The notes under the pieces were generated by a model that searched no databases, was not told the DNA's origin, and saw nothing but the letters and a program-made list of their open reading frames with translations. From NCBI GenBank assembly GCA_021464415.1, contig CM038468.1:1612001-1676000 (forward strand): 64,000 nt of DNA, in the 5' to 3' direction. Source of the DNA: Lonicera japonica (taxonomy: Eukaryota; Streptophyta; Magnoliopsida; Dipsacales; Caprifoliaceae). The translations under genes were made by a program, and so were the position numbers. This document shows, piece after piece, positions 32,766-44,015 of the stretch (its first letter is position 1; every line of letters starts with the position of its first letter).

Positions 32766-34378
32766 ATGTCTACTGTTGGTACATCAGAAGGGGGTGCCAA
32801 GGCTGTAGATACACCACCTTTGAAGGGGGCGTCTGCTCCTAAGGTGACGGCTGCGGTCAAATTTGATATAGAGAGATTTGATGGGAAGAATACGGATTTT
32901 GCGATGTGATAGTGTCAAATGTTCGACATCCTTGTCCAACAAGGTTTGCACAAAGCATTGTTGGGGTATAAAGCTAAGCTTGATGAGTGGTCCGACACCA
33001 ATTGGGCTAAGTACGATAGGAAGGCATGTAGTACAATTCGTTTACACCTTGCTCCAAACGTGATGTACTATGTGATGTATGAAACATCTGCCTCGCTAAT
33101 TTGGAAGAAGCTCGAGGATTAGTATATGACGAATAGTATCGATAATCGTCTGTACTTGAAAAAGAAGCTATTATGGTATGAATTTTTGAGGGATACATCC
33201 ATGAACGATCATCTCGACAGGTTCAGCATGATAATCTCAAATTTGCAGGGGTTAGACATCGAGATTGATGATGAGGACAAGACGATTTTGCTTCTTAATT
33301 CGCTCCCGGAATCCTATGATCATTTAACCACCATACTTATTCATAGGAAGGAAAAGATGACCTACGATTTGGTATCGTTGGTCGTCTTAACTAATAAAAA
33401 GTGCTTAAAGGAGAGAGGAGAATCGAATTTAGATGCGCTATTCACTAGGGGGAGAAGCGATGAGAAAAAGAGGAAAAACCGGAGAAAATCGCGGTCGAAA
33501 TCTCGGGAACCGACTGACAATAGTAACATAATTTGTCACAAGTGTAAAAAACCTAGACACGTGTGTCGGGAGTGTCCAAATAGAACCAATGGTGGAAGAG
33601 AGAATAAAGGTACAGTGGAGAACGCGAACGAGATAACGGCAAAAAAAATGAGGACTTCGAGAGTATATTGGTTGTGATTCCACGGGTTAGCTCTTCGAGT
33701 AAGTGGATCTTACACCTTGCTCCAAACGTGATGTACTATGTGATGTATGAAACATCTGCCTCGCTAATTTGGAAGAAGCTCGAGGATTAGTATATGACGA
33801 ATAGTATCGATAATCGTCTGTACTTGAAAAAGAAGCTATTATGGTATGAATTTTTGAGGGATACATCCATGAACGATTATCCCGACAGGTTCAGCATGAT
33901 AATCTCAAATTTGCAGGGGTTAGACATCGAGATTGATGACGAGGACAAGACGATTTTGCTTCTTAATTCGCTCCCGGAATCCTATGATCATCTAACCACC
34001 ATACTTATTCATAGGAAAGAAAAGATGACCTACGATTTGGTATCGTCGGCCTTCTTGACTAATAAAAAGTGCTTAAAGGAGAGAGGAGAATCGAATTTAG
34101 ATGCGCTATTCACTAGGGGGAGAAGCGATGAGAAAAAGCGAAAAAATCGGAGAAAATCGCGGTCGAAATCTTGAGAACCAACTGACAATAGTAACATAAT
34201 TTGTCACAAGTGTAAGAAACCTAGACACGTGCATCAGGAGTGTCCAAATAGAACCAATGGTGGAAAAGAGAATAAAGGTGCAGTGGAGAACGCGAACGAG
34301 ATAACGGCAAAAAAGATGAGGACTTCGAGAGTATGTTGGTTGTGATTCCACGGGTTAGCTCTTCGAGTAATGGATCTT
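32766..34378 (+). pseudogene. gag of the copia element, with internal tandem duplication
   Basis: The ATG at 32766 starts MSTVGTSEGGAKAVDTPP and leads into KFDIERFDGKNTDF, then stops near 32905. It resumes as CQMFDILVQQGLHKALLG and continues to a zinc knuckle CHKCKKPRHVCRECPN (CX2CX4HX4C) near 33536. The stretch 33043-33710 is then repeated at 33711-34378 with a few differences, so a second knuckle lies near 34204. In-frame stops (for example 33121 and its partner 33788) show it is dead. Confidence 0.88.
33043..34378 (+). repeat. 668-bp tandem duplication within copia gag
   Basis: Unit 1 is 33043-33710 and unit 2 is 33711-34378. Both start TACACCTTGCTCCAAACGTG and both end at AGCTCTTCGAGTAA plus a few bases. 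The shared stop after CTCGAGGAT shows the gag was already broken when it duplicated. The length is not a multiple of three. Confidence 0.9.
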
Positions 34379-34473
34379 AGATAACGGGTGCTCGTATCAC
34401 ATGTGTCCAAACTGGAAATTGTTCCATACTTTCACCTAGTTTGACGGGGGCAAAATTTTGATGGGTAACGACC

Positions 34474-35858
34474 ATGTGTGTAAAACTGGGAATTGGTACA
34501 ATCCGACTAAAGATGCACGATGGGGTGGTACGTACTCTTAGTGATGTCCAGTATGTTCCTGATTTGAAAAAAAAATTGATCTCTTTAGGGGCTTTTGATT
34601 TCAATGGGTATCGTGTAATACTCGAGGGTGAAAACTTGACAGTTCTCTCCGGGGCTATGGTTGTGATGCGAGGAAAGAATGCGGGTAGTATCTATTTTCT
34701 TCAAGGATGCACAATGACTAGGTTTGCTTCGGTTATGACTGAAGAGACTGGCACGACGAGTATATGGCATATGCGATTGGGTCATGCCGGGGAGAAGGCT
34801 ATGACGGTGTTGAGTAAGTAAGGGCTACTTTAAAGGTGCAAAAAGATGAAAACTAGAGTTTTATGAGCATTGTGTGCTTGAAAAACAGACTCGGGTAAAG
34901 TTTGGGACGGCGGTACATTGCACGAAAAGAGCACTTGATTATGTGCACACGGACGTCTCGGGGCCGATAAAGACTCAATCCTTAGGTGTAAATCATTACT
35001 TTGTGACTTTTGTTGATGATTACTCAAGGAGAACTTGGATCTATCTCATGAAGCATAAGGACCAGGTTTCTGATGTATTCTTAAAGTGGAAGGCAGTGGT
35101 TGAGAACCAAATTGGTAGAAAAGTTAGAGTGCTTAGGTCAGATAACGGCGGCGAGTACATTTATGATCCTTTTAAGGATTTCTGCCAACGGGAATGTATC
35201 GTTCACCACTTCACGGTTAAGGGTATATGCACCTCAACAAAATGAGATAGCAGAGAGAATAAATCGTACGCTCCTTGAAAAGGTGCGGTGTATGCCTTCT
35301 AATGCCAATTTGGATAAGCGATTTTGGGCCGAAGCCCTATCCTGTGCTACGTTCTTGGTTAATCATTTGCCATGCTCGGGAGTGGAATAAAAAACACCTA
35401 TGGAGGTGTGGACCGGATCTCATACTAATTACAACAACATCCACGTTTTTTGCTGTCCGACTTATTATCATGTTCATGATGAGAAAATTGACCTTAGGAC
35501 TCGTAAAGCAATATTCTTAGGCTCTTGTGATGGGGTTAAAGGTCACAAATTGTGGTGTCTTCAAAGTAAGAAGATTGTGATTAGTAGGTATATGATGTTT
35601 GATGAGGCGTCTATACTCAAAACGGCCTCGTTGACAAACGGTAGTTCTCCAATTCCGGTTGAAAATAAGAACAAGACGAGCAAGATAGTGGTGAAAACGA
35701 AAGTGACTACTCCAGTTAATACTCGAATTACGAATTCAATAGAGAAGTCCAATGAGGAGAAAACGAACCCCGGTGAGAACTCGAAGATTTCGACAGTGGA
35801 ATCAGGTCAACAACAAATAATACCGTATTTGGTTAGTGGAAGGGAGCCTAGGGCTTGA
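34474..35858 (+). pseudogene. GAG-pre-integrase and integrase of the copia element
   Basis: 34474-34821 encodes the pre-integrase zinc region ending TSIWHMRLGHAGEKAM. 34874-35245 encodes the catalytic core with HTDVSGPIKT, FVTFVDDYSRRTWIYL and RSDNGGEY, two of the three acidic residues. After a frameshift near 35225, 35100-35390 supplies PQQNEIAERINRTLLE with the final Glu, and RFWAEALSCATFLVNHLP. 35400-35858 is the integrase-RT linker (RKAIFLGSCDGVKGHKLW). Frames change at least three times. Confidence 0.88.
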
Positions 35859-36028
35859 CGTGCACCGGTTCAATATGAGTATGAAGACATGGTGGCGTAC
35901 GCATTAGTAGGTTACGGGGATGAGCCGACTTTGTATCGGGAAGCTATGGATTATAGCGAGAATGCAAAGTGAAAAGCATCTATGGAAGATGAAATGGAGT
36001 CTCTCCGAAAAAACCAAACTTGGAAACT

Positions 36029-37630
36029 GAAGGTCGGAAAACAACCCTAGAGGGGGGTGAATAGGGTTTTTTTAAAACTAAATACGGAATTTAAAAACTT
36101 TTTGAAAATGTTTAAGTAAAACAATTTACTAAACAAATTTATCAAAGAATGTAAGCAAATAAACAATCAAGCATAAGAGCAAATAATTAAGCAATCTCAA
36201 ACTATTTAAACAATCAATAATAAAGAGATTGAGTAAGAAAGATTGAACCGATTTGAAGTCCAAGGCTTTTTGTCCACACGGTTTTGGTTTACCAAACCAT
36301 AGTCCGCGCTCGGTTTGTTCCCCGAGAATTTCCACTAAAATCAATCTTCTTTCGGATGAAGATTAAACATCTACAAGTGTTGTCTCACACACTCTAGAAG
36401 TATTGCTACACCACAATACTCTCACAAGATACCCTATTGCTAACCTTGTGAAATTTACTTTTCACAAAAACTAAACAAGAATTTTCCTTCTTGTTTTTCC
36501 GATGAGATTTACCTCTCACAATTTGAATACAAATGTTTGGTGATTCACACCAATTTACAGTAACTCTCTCAAGTGTATAAAGAATACAATTTGAAGCTCA
36601 CACTAGAGTTATCCTATTTGATCAAGATGATATAGCTCAAATAAATGATGATTGATCAAAAATAATTTCTTGAATCTTTAGATATTGAATATAGATGAAG
36701 AATAGAGTATATGAATGATTCAAGGTGTTTAGAATGAGTGTTGGAAGTCATATTTATAGTCCCAAAAGTGATATAGCCGTTTATGGTGGAGATATAAATT
36801 AATGGGGCAAAAATGCACTTTTAAAAAAGTTCCAACGGCTATATTTTGTTAAGGGAGTCGGCTCCCTGAGTCTCCATGGAGTCGGCTCCATGAGGGAGTC
36901 GACTCCATCACTTTCAATGGAGTCGGCTACATGGCACTAGAGTGGGGACTTTTGTGCAATTTTCCAACTTTTGCAATATGACTCCAAAATTGATTCTAAT
37001 GCTTGAGGAGTGTTCCAAATAAGTTTCTAAGACTCCCAAATATATTTTTGTATCAAAATTCATTCATATGAATTAATTATAAATTTATTTTAAAACCGGT
37101 TGTTATAAGAATGATGTTTTGAAATGATTTTGATTCAAACTTGGTTTTGATCAATCTAACAATGATGCAAGTTCATGTTTGAGTTATATAATCAATCAAT
37201 TAAGAAACTTTACATAAATCCTAAGCAAACACTCAATTACCGAATAGGTGAGTCTTCGAATGCTTCGATTTGTTTCTTCAAATTAATTCTTCACTTGAGG
37301 CTTTTTCCTTGAAGCTTAGCATATGATCCTTGATCTTTTGTGCTTCATAAAATGCATTTCTAGCATGTGAGTGATGAGAATGATCTTCTTTGACTTGTCC
37401 AATGATTGTAGAGGAATGATCTTGATTTGGATAGATCGGTTTTAGTTCAATGCTTCGTTGACTTGATTGGATATTGATTGAATGATCTTTGTCAAACTTC
37501 CTTTGAGCAATCATGTTATTCTTGATTTTTCAAATAAGAAATCTATAATCTTATATCAAGAACATGTTAAATTACACATGATTGATTTATTGTTATTATC
37601 AAAATAAGATTAAGACTTTCAAGGTCAACA
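36029..37630 (-). mobile_element. Solo LTR (1602 bp) nested in the copia reverse transcriptase
   Basis: The insertion has TG...CA ends on the plus strand (TGAAGGTCGG ... GGTCAACA) and a perfect 5-bp target duplication GAAAC (36024-36028 and 37631-37635). There is no coding region, so it is a solo LTR left by LTR-LTR recombination. Minus orientation is preferred: that strand has TATAAAT near 36765, and its end carries CCCTATTCACCCCCCTCTAG, a phrase I associate with 3' ends of plant copia LTRs. The RT reading resumes directly after the duplication. Confidence 0.85.
36845..36945 (-). repeat. Short GAGTCGGCTCC subrepeats in the solo LTR
   Basis: GGAGTCGGCTCC-type words recur about four times, in partly inverted form (GGAGTCGGCTCCCTGAGTC, GAGTCGGCTCCATG, GAGTCGACTCCATC, GAGTCGGCTACATG). 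They lie just upstream of the minus-strand TATA and could be promoter-enhancer units. Confidence 0.6.
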
Positions 37631-38700
37631 GAAACTATGCAATTTGCCGAAGGGGAAGAAACCTATCAGGTGCAAATGGGTTTTCACTAAGAAAGCCGGG
37701 GCTCTAGGGTCCGGTGTTTGTTTCAAGGTATGGTTGATAGTCAAGGGTTATGAGTAAAAAGAAGGGGTGGATTATAATGAAGTGTTCTATCCGGTTGTGA
37801 AGCACTCCTCGATCTGAGCATTGTTAGCTATGGTGGCGTAATTTGATCTCGAACTTGAACAACTCGATGTCGAAACTGCGTTCTTGCATGGGGACCTAGA
37901 GGAAGAGATTTATATATCTCAGCCGGAGGGATTCAAAGTTATTGGTAAGGAAAATAGTGTGTGCAAACTTCGAAAGTCGTTGTACGGATTAAGGTAATCC
38001 CCGCTTTAATGGTACAAGAGGTTTGACACTTTCATGATCGCGCAGAAGTTTACTTGGAGCGAATTTGATCATTGTGTTTACTTCAAAAGACTCGAATTTG
38101 GCAATTTTATCTATTTACTCCTAAACGTTGACGATGTGCTTATTGTTTTTCGAAGCTTAGTGGAGATCGATGTATTGAAACCTCAGTTAAGTAAGGAGTT
38201 TGAGATGAAAGATTTGGGTGGAGCGCGAAAATTTTTGGGGATAGAGATCGTGTGAGATAAAAAGAGGGGATGATTGTGTCTTACACAAAGACAATACCTT
38301 GCGCGAAAATTTTTGGAGATGGAGATCGTGCGGGATAGGAAGAGGGGACAATTGTGTCTTACACAAAGGCAATACCATGAGAAAGTGGTTGCTCGATTCG
38401 GGATAGAAAACCCAAAACTAGTGAGAGTTCCGTTAGCATCGCACTTCAAACTATCGATAACGATGGTTCCTAGCTCTGAGGAAGAGGTTGAGTACATGGC
38501 TCAAGTTCCTTATGCAAGTGTGGTTGGGAGTTTGATGTATGCCATGCTATGCACTCGATCGGACATTGCTCAAATCGTGAGCATTGTTAGTAGGTATATG
38601 GCAAACCCTAGAAAATCGCATTGCCAAGCCGTTAAGTGGGTTCTACGATATCTACGGGGTACAATGGACAAAGGGTTAATATTTAAAAAATGAGGAATGT
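37631..38700 (+). pseudogene. Reverse transcriptase of the copia element
   Basis: After the solo LTR the frame reads CKWVFTKKAG, then [48 protein letters not shown] and LLLNVDDVLI. The catalytic YVDD is NVDD here. Stops stand at positions where Gln, Arg or Trp is expected. The later part (38274-38693) encodes the connection, with ARFGIENPKLVRVPLASHF and MANPRKSHCQAVKWVLRYLR. The upstream half of the domain lies before 36028 (WKASMEDEMESLRKNQTW, with TGA for the Trp codon). Confidence 0.88.
38223..38378 (+). repeat. 78-bp in-frame tandem duplication in copia pol
   Basis: GCGCGAAAATTTTTGG starts at 38223 and again at 38301. The two units (38223-38300 and 38301-38378) differ at several positions. 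The length is 26 codons, and the repeated segment is the FLGIEIVRDRKRG-type strand. Confidence 0.85.
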
Positions 38701-39165
38701 CAACTATTGACGGTTTTGTGGATTCAGATTACGCCGGTGACCTAGACAAGTGAAGATCAATTACGGGTTATGTGTTTACATTGAGTAGTGGTTTGTTAAG
38801 TTAGAGGTCGATGATTTAAAGTGTGATAGCATTGTCTACCACGGAGGCGGAATATATTGCTGTAACAGAGGTGTTCAAAGAAGTCGTATGGCTCCGTGGT
38901 TTAGTTCGTGATCTTGGTTTGAAGCCAGAAAAAGTGGTGGTGCACTGTGATAGTCAGAGTGCAATTCACTTGGCAAAGAATCAAGTTCATCATGGAAGAA
39001 ACAAGCATATTGATGTTCGATATCACTTCATCCAGAAAATTACGAAAACAGTGTTGTAAATCTGGTTAAGATAGGCACCAAAGATAATCCGGCAGATATG
39101 TTGACAAAGGTTGTCCTGTTGGCCAAGTTTGAGCATTACTCGACGTTGGTCAATGTCCTTCGGTG
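38701..39165 (+). pseudogene. RNase H of the copia element
   Basis: DGFVDSDYAGDLDK is readable near 38710-38752, followed by stops. 38823-39059 encodes [20 protein letters not shown], then [20 protein letters not shown] and [12 protein letters not shown]. These carry the Glu and Asp catalytic positions and the conserved H-R-KHID pattern of copia RNase H. Confidence 0.88.
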
Positions 39166-39257
39166 TTGATGCCCCTCAGGGGGGAGGGTGGTCCAAAGGG
39201 ACCGGCAGGGGTGATAACAGGGTCTTATTCGATGAATTGTGGTCTTATGGAACATCA

Positions 39258-39271
39258 ACAAGGTAGAGAAT
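39258..39271 (+). other. Possible polypurine tract of the copia element
   Basis: CAAGGTAGAGAAT precedes the 3' LTR directly. It is purine-rich but imperfect. Confidence 0.45.
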
Positions 39272-39790
39272 TGAAGATTTAGCTCTGTATAAGAATCCTA
39301 TTCTTATTAGATTTTATATTGTCCAATTCTTAGTTGGCTTTGTATCGTCCAAATCCTAGTTGGATTTGTATTATCCAATTTCTAGTAGGTTTTAGCTTTG
39401 TGCAATCCTAGACCCATATGATTTATACTCTATAAATGGACCTTTTGTCATAGGTTTTATTCATGAGTTGTGTTATATTATTTACTAGCTAGATTAGAGT
39501 ATATTTGAGAGATACAATTGAGAGCTCTAATTGGCGACTAGGGTTTGTTCTGCGCGTTGTACTCAGAATTAGTCTCATTAATAATAGCTATTACCCGGTG
39601 AAGTAGTGGCAACTTTGCCGACACCACCTAATTGCTTACGTGCTTGGTTAGTTGTTTTCTTCTTTAATCTCTTATTTTTCGTGTTGCTTGAATATCTGTG
39701 GTGCTTGTTTATTTAATTATTGTACGCATAATTATCCGGTCGGTCCTACGCTTGTACTAAAACTTGTTCTAGCGGTATCTTAGCATAATA
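39272..39790 (+). repeat. 3' LTR of the copia element
   Basis: Starts TGAAGATTTAGCTCTG and ends TTAGCATAATA, where the 5' LTR has TTAACACAACA. It aligns along its full length with the 5' LTR with small indels. Confidence 0.9.
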
Positions 39791-39803
39791 TTCTACCCAT
39801 AAG

Positions 39804-39829
39804 TATATATATATATATATATATATATC
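39804..39829. repeat. (TA)n microsatellite
   Basis: Thirteen TA dinucleotides in a row just after the copia element. Confidence 0.9.
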
Positions 39830-39908
39830 TGTGTGGCCGTATGCAAACAAAAGTTCATGCATCGCTGCTAAGTTGTCTGGAAAATCTCTTCATATACAAA
39901 ATTATCTA

Positions 39909-40278
39909 TCTATACTAATTGTAAAATTGCGAATGAGGGGATGGATTTGAATTTTTTAAATAAAAAATGCATAATTTATTTTGGTAAAGCCTAAAGTGCT
40001 AACTTGATAAACTCTAACTAAATTTTAAGTGCTAACTTGATAAATTCTAAGGCAAAAATAATGTATTAACTCCTTAGGAAAATTAATATTTATCATAATT
40101 AATCTTACTCTATTGTTTTCTATAAACATGATATTCATGTAAAATTGGTTCCATTAAAAACTTATTTTTCATTTACAATTGTAGTTATAACCTTTTTATT
40201 TATTTATATGTGATTATTATTTTAATTTATATTTCTATGAGTCGTCACAATTATGTGCAACACGTGCATTTTTACTAG
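39909..40278 (+). mobile_element. Non-autonomous Helitron (370 bp)
   Basis: The 5' end is A|TCTATACTAATTGTAAAA. The 3' end has a hairpin ATGTGC-AACAC-GTGCAT, a short spacer and ACTAG|T. This is the usual Helitron pattern of insertion between A and T, TC start, hairpin and CTRR end. It has no coding capacity, so it must have been moved by an autonomous partner. Confidence 0.8.
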
Positions 40279-40320
40279 TTAAATTAAAAGTGCAGACTTG
40301 AGACTTGGTTTTAAGAAACT

Positions 40321-40845
40321 AAGGTGTTGTATGATAACACCACTTAAATCTGAAAATTTAGATTTTTCAGATTTATGTGGTTTTAAAGTTGTTTGTTAAC
40401 AAAAAAAAATGAAGTGCCAACTTAATTTTCAGCACTTAAAACTGAAAATTTTCATCTAAAGTTTTAAGCGGTAAATTCTTCATTTAAAACTAAAAACTTA
40501 ATTTTATAGAGTGTTAAATACCTATTTTATCATCTTACATTTAAATAAATTGCAATACTATATAGGAGCCCTTTAACTTTACTTTTAAATCTTTATGTTA
40601 CAGTTCTCACTTCGTAACGCATCATCTCGCATCTCTTCGTACTCCTTAGGGCTCCCAGTGTAGCCACCACCATACACACGGGCCACTGATGCTGCCATAC
40701 CCAAATGGGTTAGTTTAGTTGAAAAGTTTAAATTATATAGTCTTTTTAGATGGTTATATTCAAACAAACAATATTTTTTCAAATACAAATTTTAGAACTA
40801 AACAAACAATTTTTTAGTATCAGCTTTTTTATTAAACGCAACCTA
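40321..40845. mobile_element. Possible hAT-type MITE, degenerate
   Basis: The left edge AAGGTGTTGTATGATAACAC and the complement of the right edge (AGGTTGCGTTTAATAA) look like decayed inverted ends of a hAT MITE. The inner words CTGAAAATTTAGATTTTTCAG form a hairpin. No clean 8-bp duplication was found. A GC-richer piece (40600-40710) sits inside. Confidence 0.3.
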
Positions 40846-41390
40846 AGACTTAACTACTGAACACGTGTCTCGTCTTAAAAACTATTGAAACAATTTTGCA
40901 CTAGGAGGTATATATAATATATCTACTTCGGAAATGATTTTGATTATTGCATGATCGATATTTGTTCTAATTCAAGAAGACCCTTCACTTTTCTTTCTTA
41001 ATAAGACTTTTTTCTTTCAGAGGGAATCGTGTGATTGTTGAAAGTTTTATCTTTATATTTTTACTTTCTTGACTATCGTAACATTATTCATCCAATCTAA
41101 AATAGAATGCTATAGCTACGGAGATAGGAAACGAAACATATTTGTGATGTGGCTGATCTAAGGAAGATAAGGTTGAAAATAGCAACCTCTGTAAACCGGA
41201 AGCTTGACAATGTCTCGTGTCTAAGCCAACTATATTTGGGATACTAATTTTATTTGCGAAGCAAAGTAAGCCTTTATTAGGAGAAAACATTTATATAGAG
41301 ATAAAATCAGTAGAGGGACATTTAGTCTAGTACCGTAAAAGTTTATTATAAGTGAGGAGATATAAAATTATTATCAAAGTATATTGGGCA
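40846..41390. other. Intergenic, no gene seen
   Basis: No recognisable gene. A 68-codon frame on the minus strand (41084-41290) has no motif and is not supported. Confidence 0.4.
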
Positions 41391-41398
41391 GTGGCGGA

Positions 41399-42211
41399 CT
41401 CAGGAATTTAGCCAACTGGGGGCGAAATTTAAAACAAACAAAAATATATTTAAAGCACATCAATCACCGAGGAGAATAAATTTAACCACAAATATAATCG
41501 CATTAATAATAATACTTTATACAACTAAAAGTTTTAAAACACTTAATGCCTACAAATTACAATAAAATTCTACGGGGTTTCGTATTTTGAAAGTATTGTA
41601 GCACGTCTTCCTTAGGGGTTTAATTGTTTAAACCTAAATCACGAAACATTCAACATTAAATTAATACTTTAAGCAACACACGTAATATTATACAATTAAT
41701 TAAGAAATACAACTCATATTATGCAATTAATCAAAAAAATAATTTAATACCTAAAACTAAAAAGTAGATCTAAAAAATAAGTAGATCTAAAAAAAATATC
41801 TTAAAAAGTGTAAAGTGAGAGATAATTGGAGGATGAGTGGTTCAAATTATACTTAGCCAATGGAAATGGAAGGAACGGAGTCACGGAGACAAAGAAAAAG
41901 AATGTCGGCAGTCGGTTGTAGGGCAAAAAGAAAAAAAAAGAAGGCGACAGAGAGGGAAGAGGAAGAGAACAAAAAGAAAGAAAGGAACAAAGAAACTAAA
42001 AGAAAATTAAATGAAGCCTGGTGTCGGCAGTGGCAAGTGGGTGGAGTTTGATAAAAAAATATTATTACACTTAGGTACCCTCAAGTATAAATTTATACAC
42101 GCAAGTCCTTCTATTTTTTTTTTTTCAAAAATTACCCCATATCTATTAAAAAAATTCAAAAGCCAACTGGGGGCAATTGCCCCCACTTGACCCTGTGTAG
42201 GCCCACCCCTG
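41399..42211. mobile_element. Non-autonomous hAT element (813 bp)
   Basis: The ends are inverted: CAGTGGCGGACTCAG at the left, and GGCCCACCCCTG at the right, whose complement is CAGGGGTGGGCC. The 8-bp duplication ATATTGGG lies at 41391-41398 and 42212-42219, which identifies the hAT superfamily. A further inner inverted pair, CCAACTGGGGGC, occurs at both ends. A lysine-rich 63-codon frame (41860-42051) lies within and looks like simple-sequence translation. Confidence 0.85.
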
Positions 42212-42219
42212 ATATTGGG

Positions 42220-42528
42220 TCATCCCAGCACTTTAAAGCCCACAAGCCCGATGCGATTCGACGGCGTAATGGTCAAAGGGTTAACGGAGAGCCCCTTAGG
42301 CACTGAGGTTATCGCCATGTCGAGAAGGATGGGAACTCGGCATATCTCGGTGTCAGTCACATTGCATGACCAACACGCATAGGAGAACAGAGAATGTACA
42401 GAGAGATGTGACTGAACTATACTCATCATGAAGCATACGTGCAAGGGTACCAACTTGTGATGGAAGTCACCCCTACTCACGCTGTATTTCACCCACTCTT
42501 GCAAAACGTAGCCACCAAACCCTGACAT
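42220..42528 (-). other. Unrecognised 102-codon frame, GC-richer than its surroundings
   Basis: The frame begins MSGFGGYVLQEWVKYSVSRG and contains ITSVPKGLSVNPLTITPSNR. Base composition is close to 50% GC, unlike the AT-rich DNA around it. It abuts the hAT insertion, so its C-terminal side may have been cut off there. It could be an exon, a captured gene piece or chance. I do not recognise it and assign no function. Confidence 0.3.
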
Positions 42529-44015
42529 CTGTGTAATATAAAAATGACTGGGCTTTAATGAAAATCATTTCACAATTAATACGGGGGGCCACACCTTACC
42601 CTCAGCCGTCTTTTGGTCATTTGTTTTAATAGAACATTGTAACCATAATTCTATACATATATAAATAAAAAAAGGGATAGTTCTAAAATCGTGATCGAAT
42701 CCTATAACTCAACAATCTAGATAGAGAAGGTGAGATAGAGAGAAAAGCTGTTAACTTGTCTTCTTGTATTAAGCTCCATTCTTAACAGCAATAAAAGCCC
42801 ACACACATACAAAGGAAAACATACTACAAGTAGACTTAAAAGTCTCTCTTATTACTAATGTTGCATTCATATCTATGAAAAACATCACTCCTGTTAGTCC
42901 GTCTAAATTTTTCGTCTCCCACAATAAGAAAAATTGATCAATTTTAAAACAAGTAAAACAGATTTTTAAAATTAAATTATGTTACAAATACAGTTCTTGA
43001 CCTATAAATTGTGTTACAAAATTTTCTGGGAAAAGTATAAATTTAAGAAAATTCAAGGTTCAATTTTGTGCACAAGGTTTAAATTAGAACATGAGGGTTC
43101 ATTTTGCAACAATCACAACATTGAGGGAAACATTGAAACAGCAAAACCATAACTACTCCTTCAACGTGTACCTGCGAGCAGCTCGCTTCTTATCTTCATG
43201 GTTAACATCAAATCCCCAATTCTTCTTCATTCATTCTCCTGTTTAGGTAAAGATATATTTGTTTGCTTATGGAGTTTTTTTAATCTTTGTTTTGTGTTCA
43301 TATTAGTACGGATTAAATACTTAATTAATGGAATCAGATCTTCAATTGGCCCCTTTTTGTTGACGAAATATACATTGCTTGATAACTGTTATAGTTTGAT
43401 ATTAAAATTGAAATTGAAATGAAGACTATTTTTTAGTTATTTTTTCACAATTCTATTGAGTTCCAATTGCTTTGGATTTAGACTATCACTTGGCTCTTCA
43501 GTTCAAAATTTCCATTTTTAGTTAAACCTTTTATTGTTTGTGGGATTTATGTTTTTTGTGTTTACATTACGCTTATATGATTATGATTACAAAATTGAAC
43601 CGTTGGTAGACCATTATAATTACTGATTTAGTAGATTATGTTCCAGAATTCAATTGAATAGTTGTATCTAGGGAGAATTCACTTTCAAGAGACTATTCCC
43701 TAGATATGCACGCGCTGCTATTTTATTTCAGAATTGCGTCAACTTCAAAATTAAAATGAAGAATTTTGCTGAACACGATGAATGTTATGTCGTCCCTACA
43801 AATTTTCTAGTTTAACGAGGAGTTGTTAGTAGATTATATTGTGCCCTTGTGCTTATTATCTAGTTTCAACTACTATCTTATGTTTAATTCGTTCGACATT
43901 TAGTTTAAGGGCTAAATGATCTTTGGACTAACCATTTACTTTTTAATTTTTCCCTCTCTATCTAATAGATATTGAATAAAAAGAACCTTTTCTTCTGCAC
44001 AGAAAAGGAAAAGAC
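42529..44015 (+). promoter_or_regulatory. Upstream region of the CNL gene with a probable 5'-UTR intron
   Basis: No other gene is seen. TTTTCTTCTGCACAG (43989-44003) is a good splice acceptor only 12 bases before the ATG at 44016, and a candidate donor (TTTAGGTAAAG, 43243-43253) follows a CT-rich leader. An intron in the 5' UTR of about 0.75 kb would be normal for this gene type. This is inferred from splice-like signals only. Confidence 0.4.

Larger units (their letters stand above)
32190..39790 (+). mobile_element. Degenerate Ty1/copia retrotransposon
   Basis: Two LTRs (32190-32712 and 39272-39790) flank gag, integrase, reverse transcriptase and RNase H in copia order (integrase before RT). 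Flanking pentamers TTTTA (32185-32189) and TTCTA (39791-39795) look like a decayed target duplication. By eye the LTRs differ at about one base in ten, so the insertion is old. A 1.6-kb solo LTR sits inside the RT, and two internal tandem duplications (668 bp in gag, 78 bp near the end of RT) are present. Numerous stops and frameshifts make it inactive. It lies just upstream of the minus-strand CNL pseudogene. Confidence 0.92.

Noticed and set aside
41860..42051. Lysine-rich 63-codon frame in the hAT element
   Set aside because: It is translation of a purine-rich AGAAAG-type stretch with no domain, inside a non-autonomous transposon.
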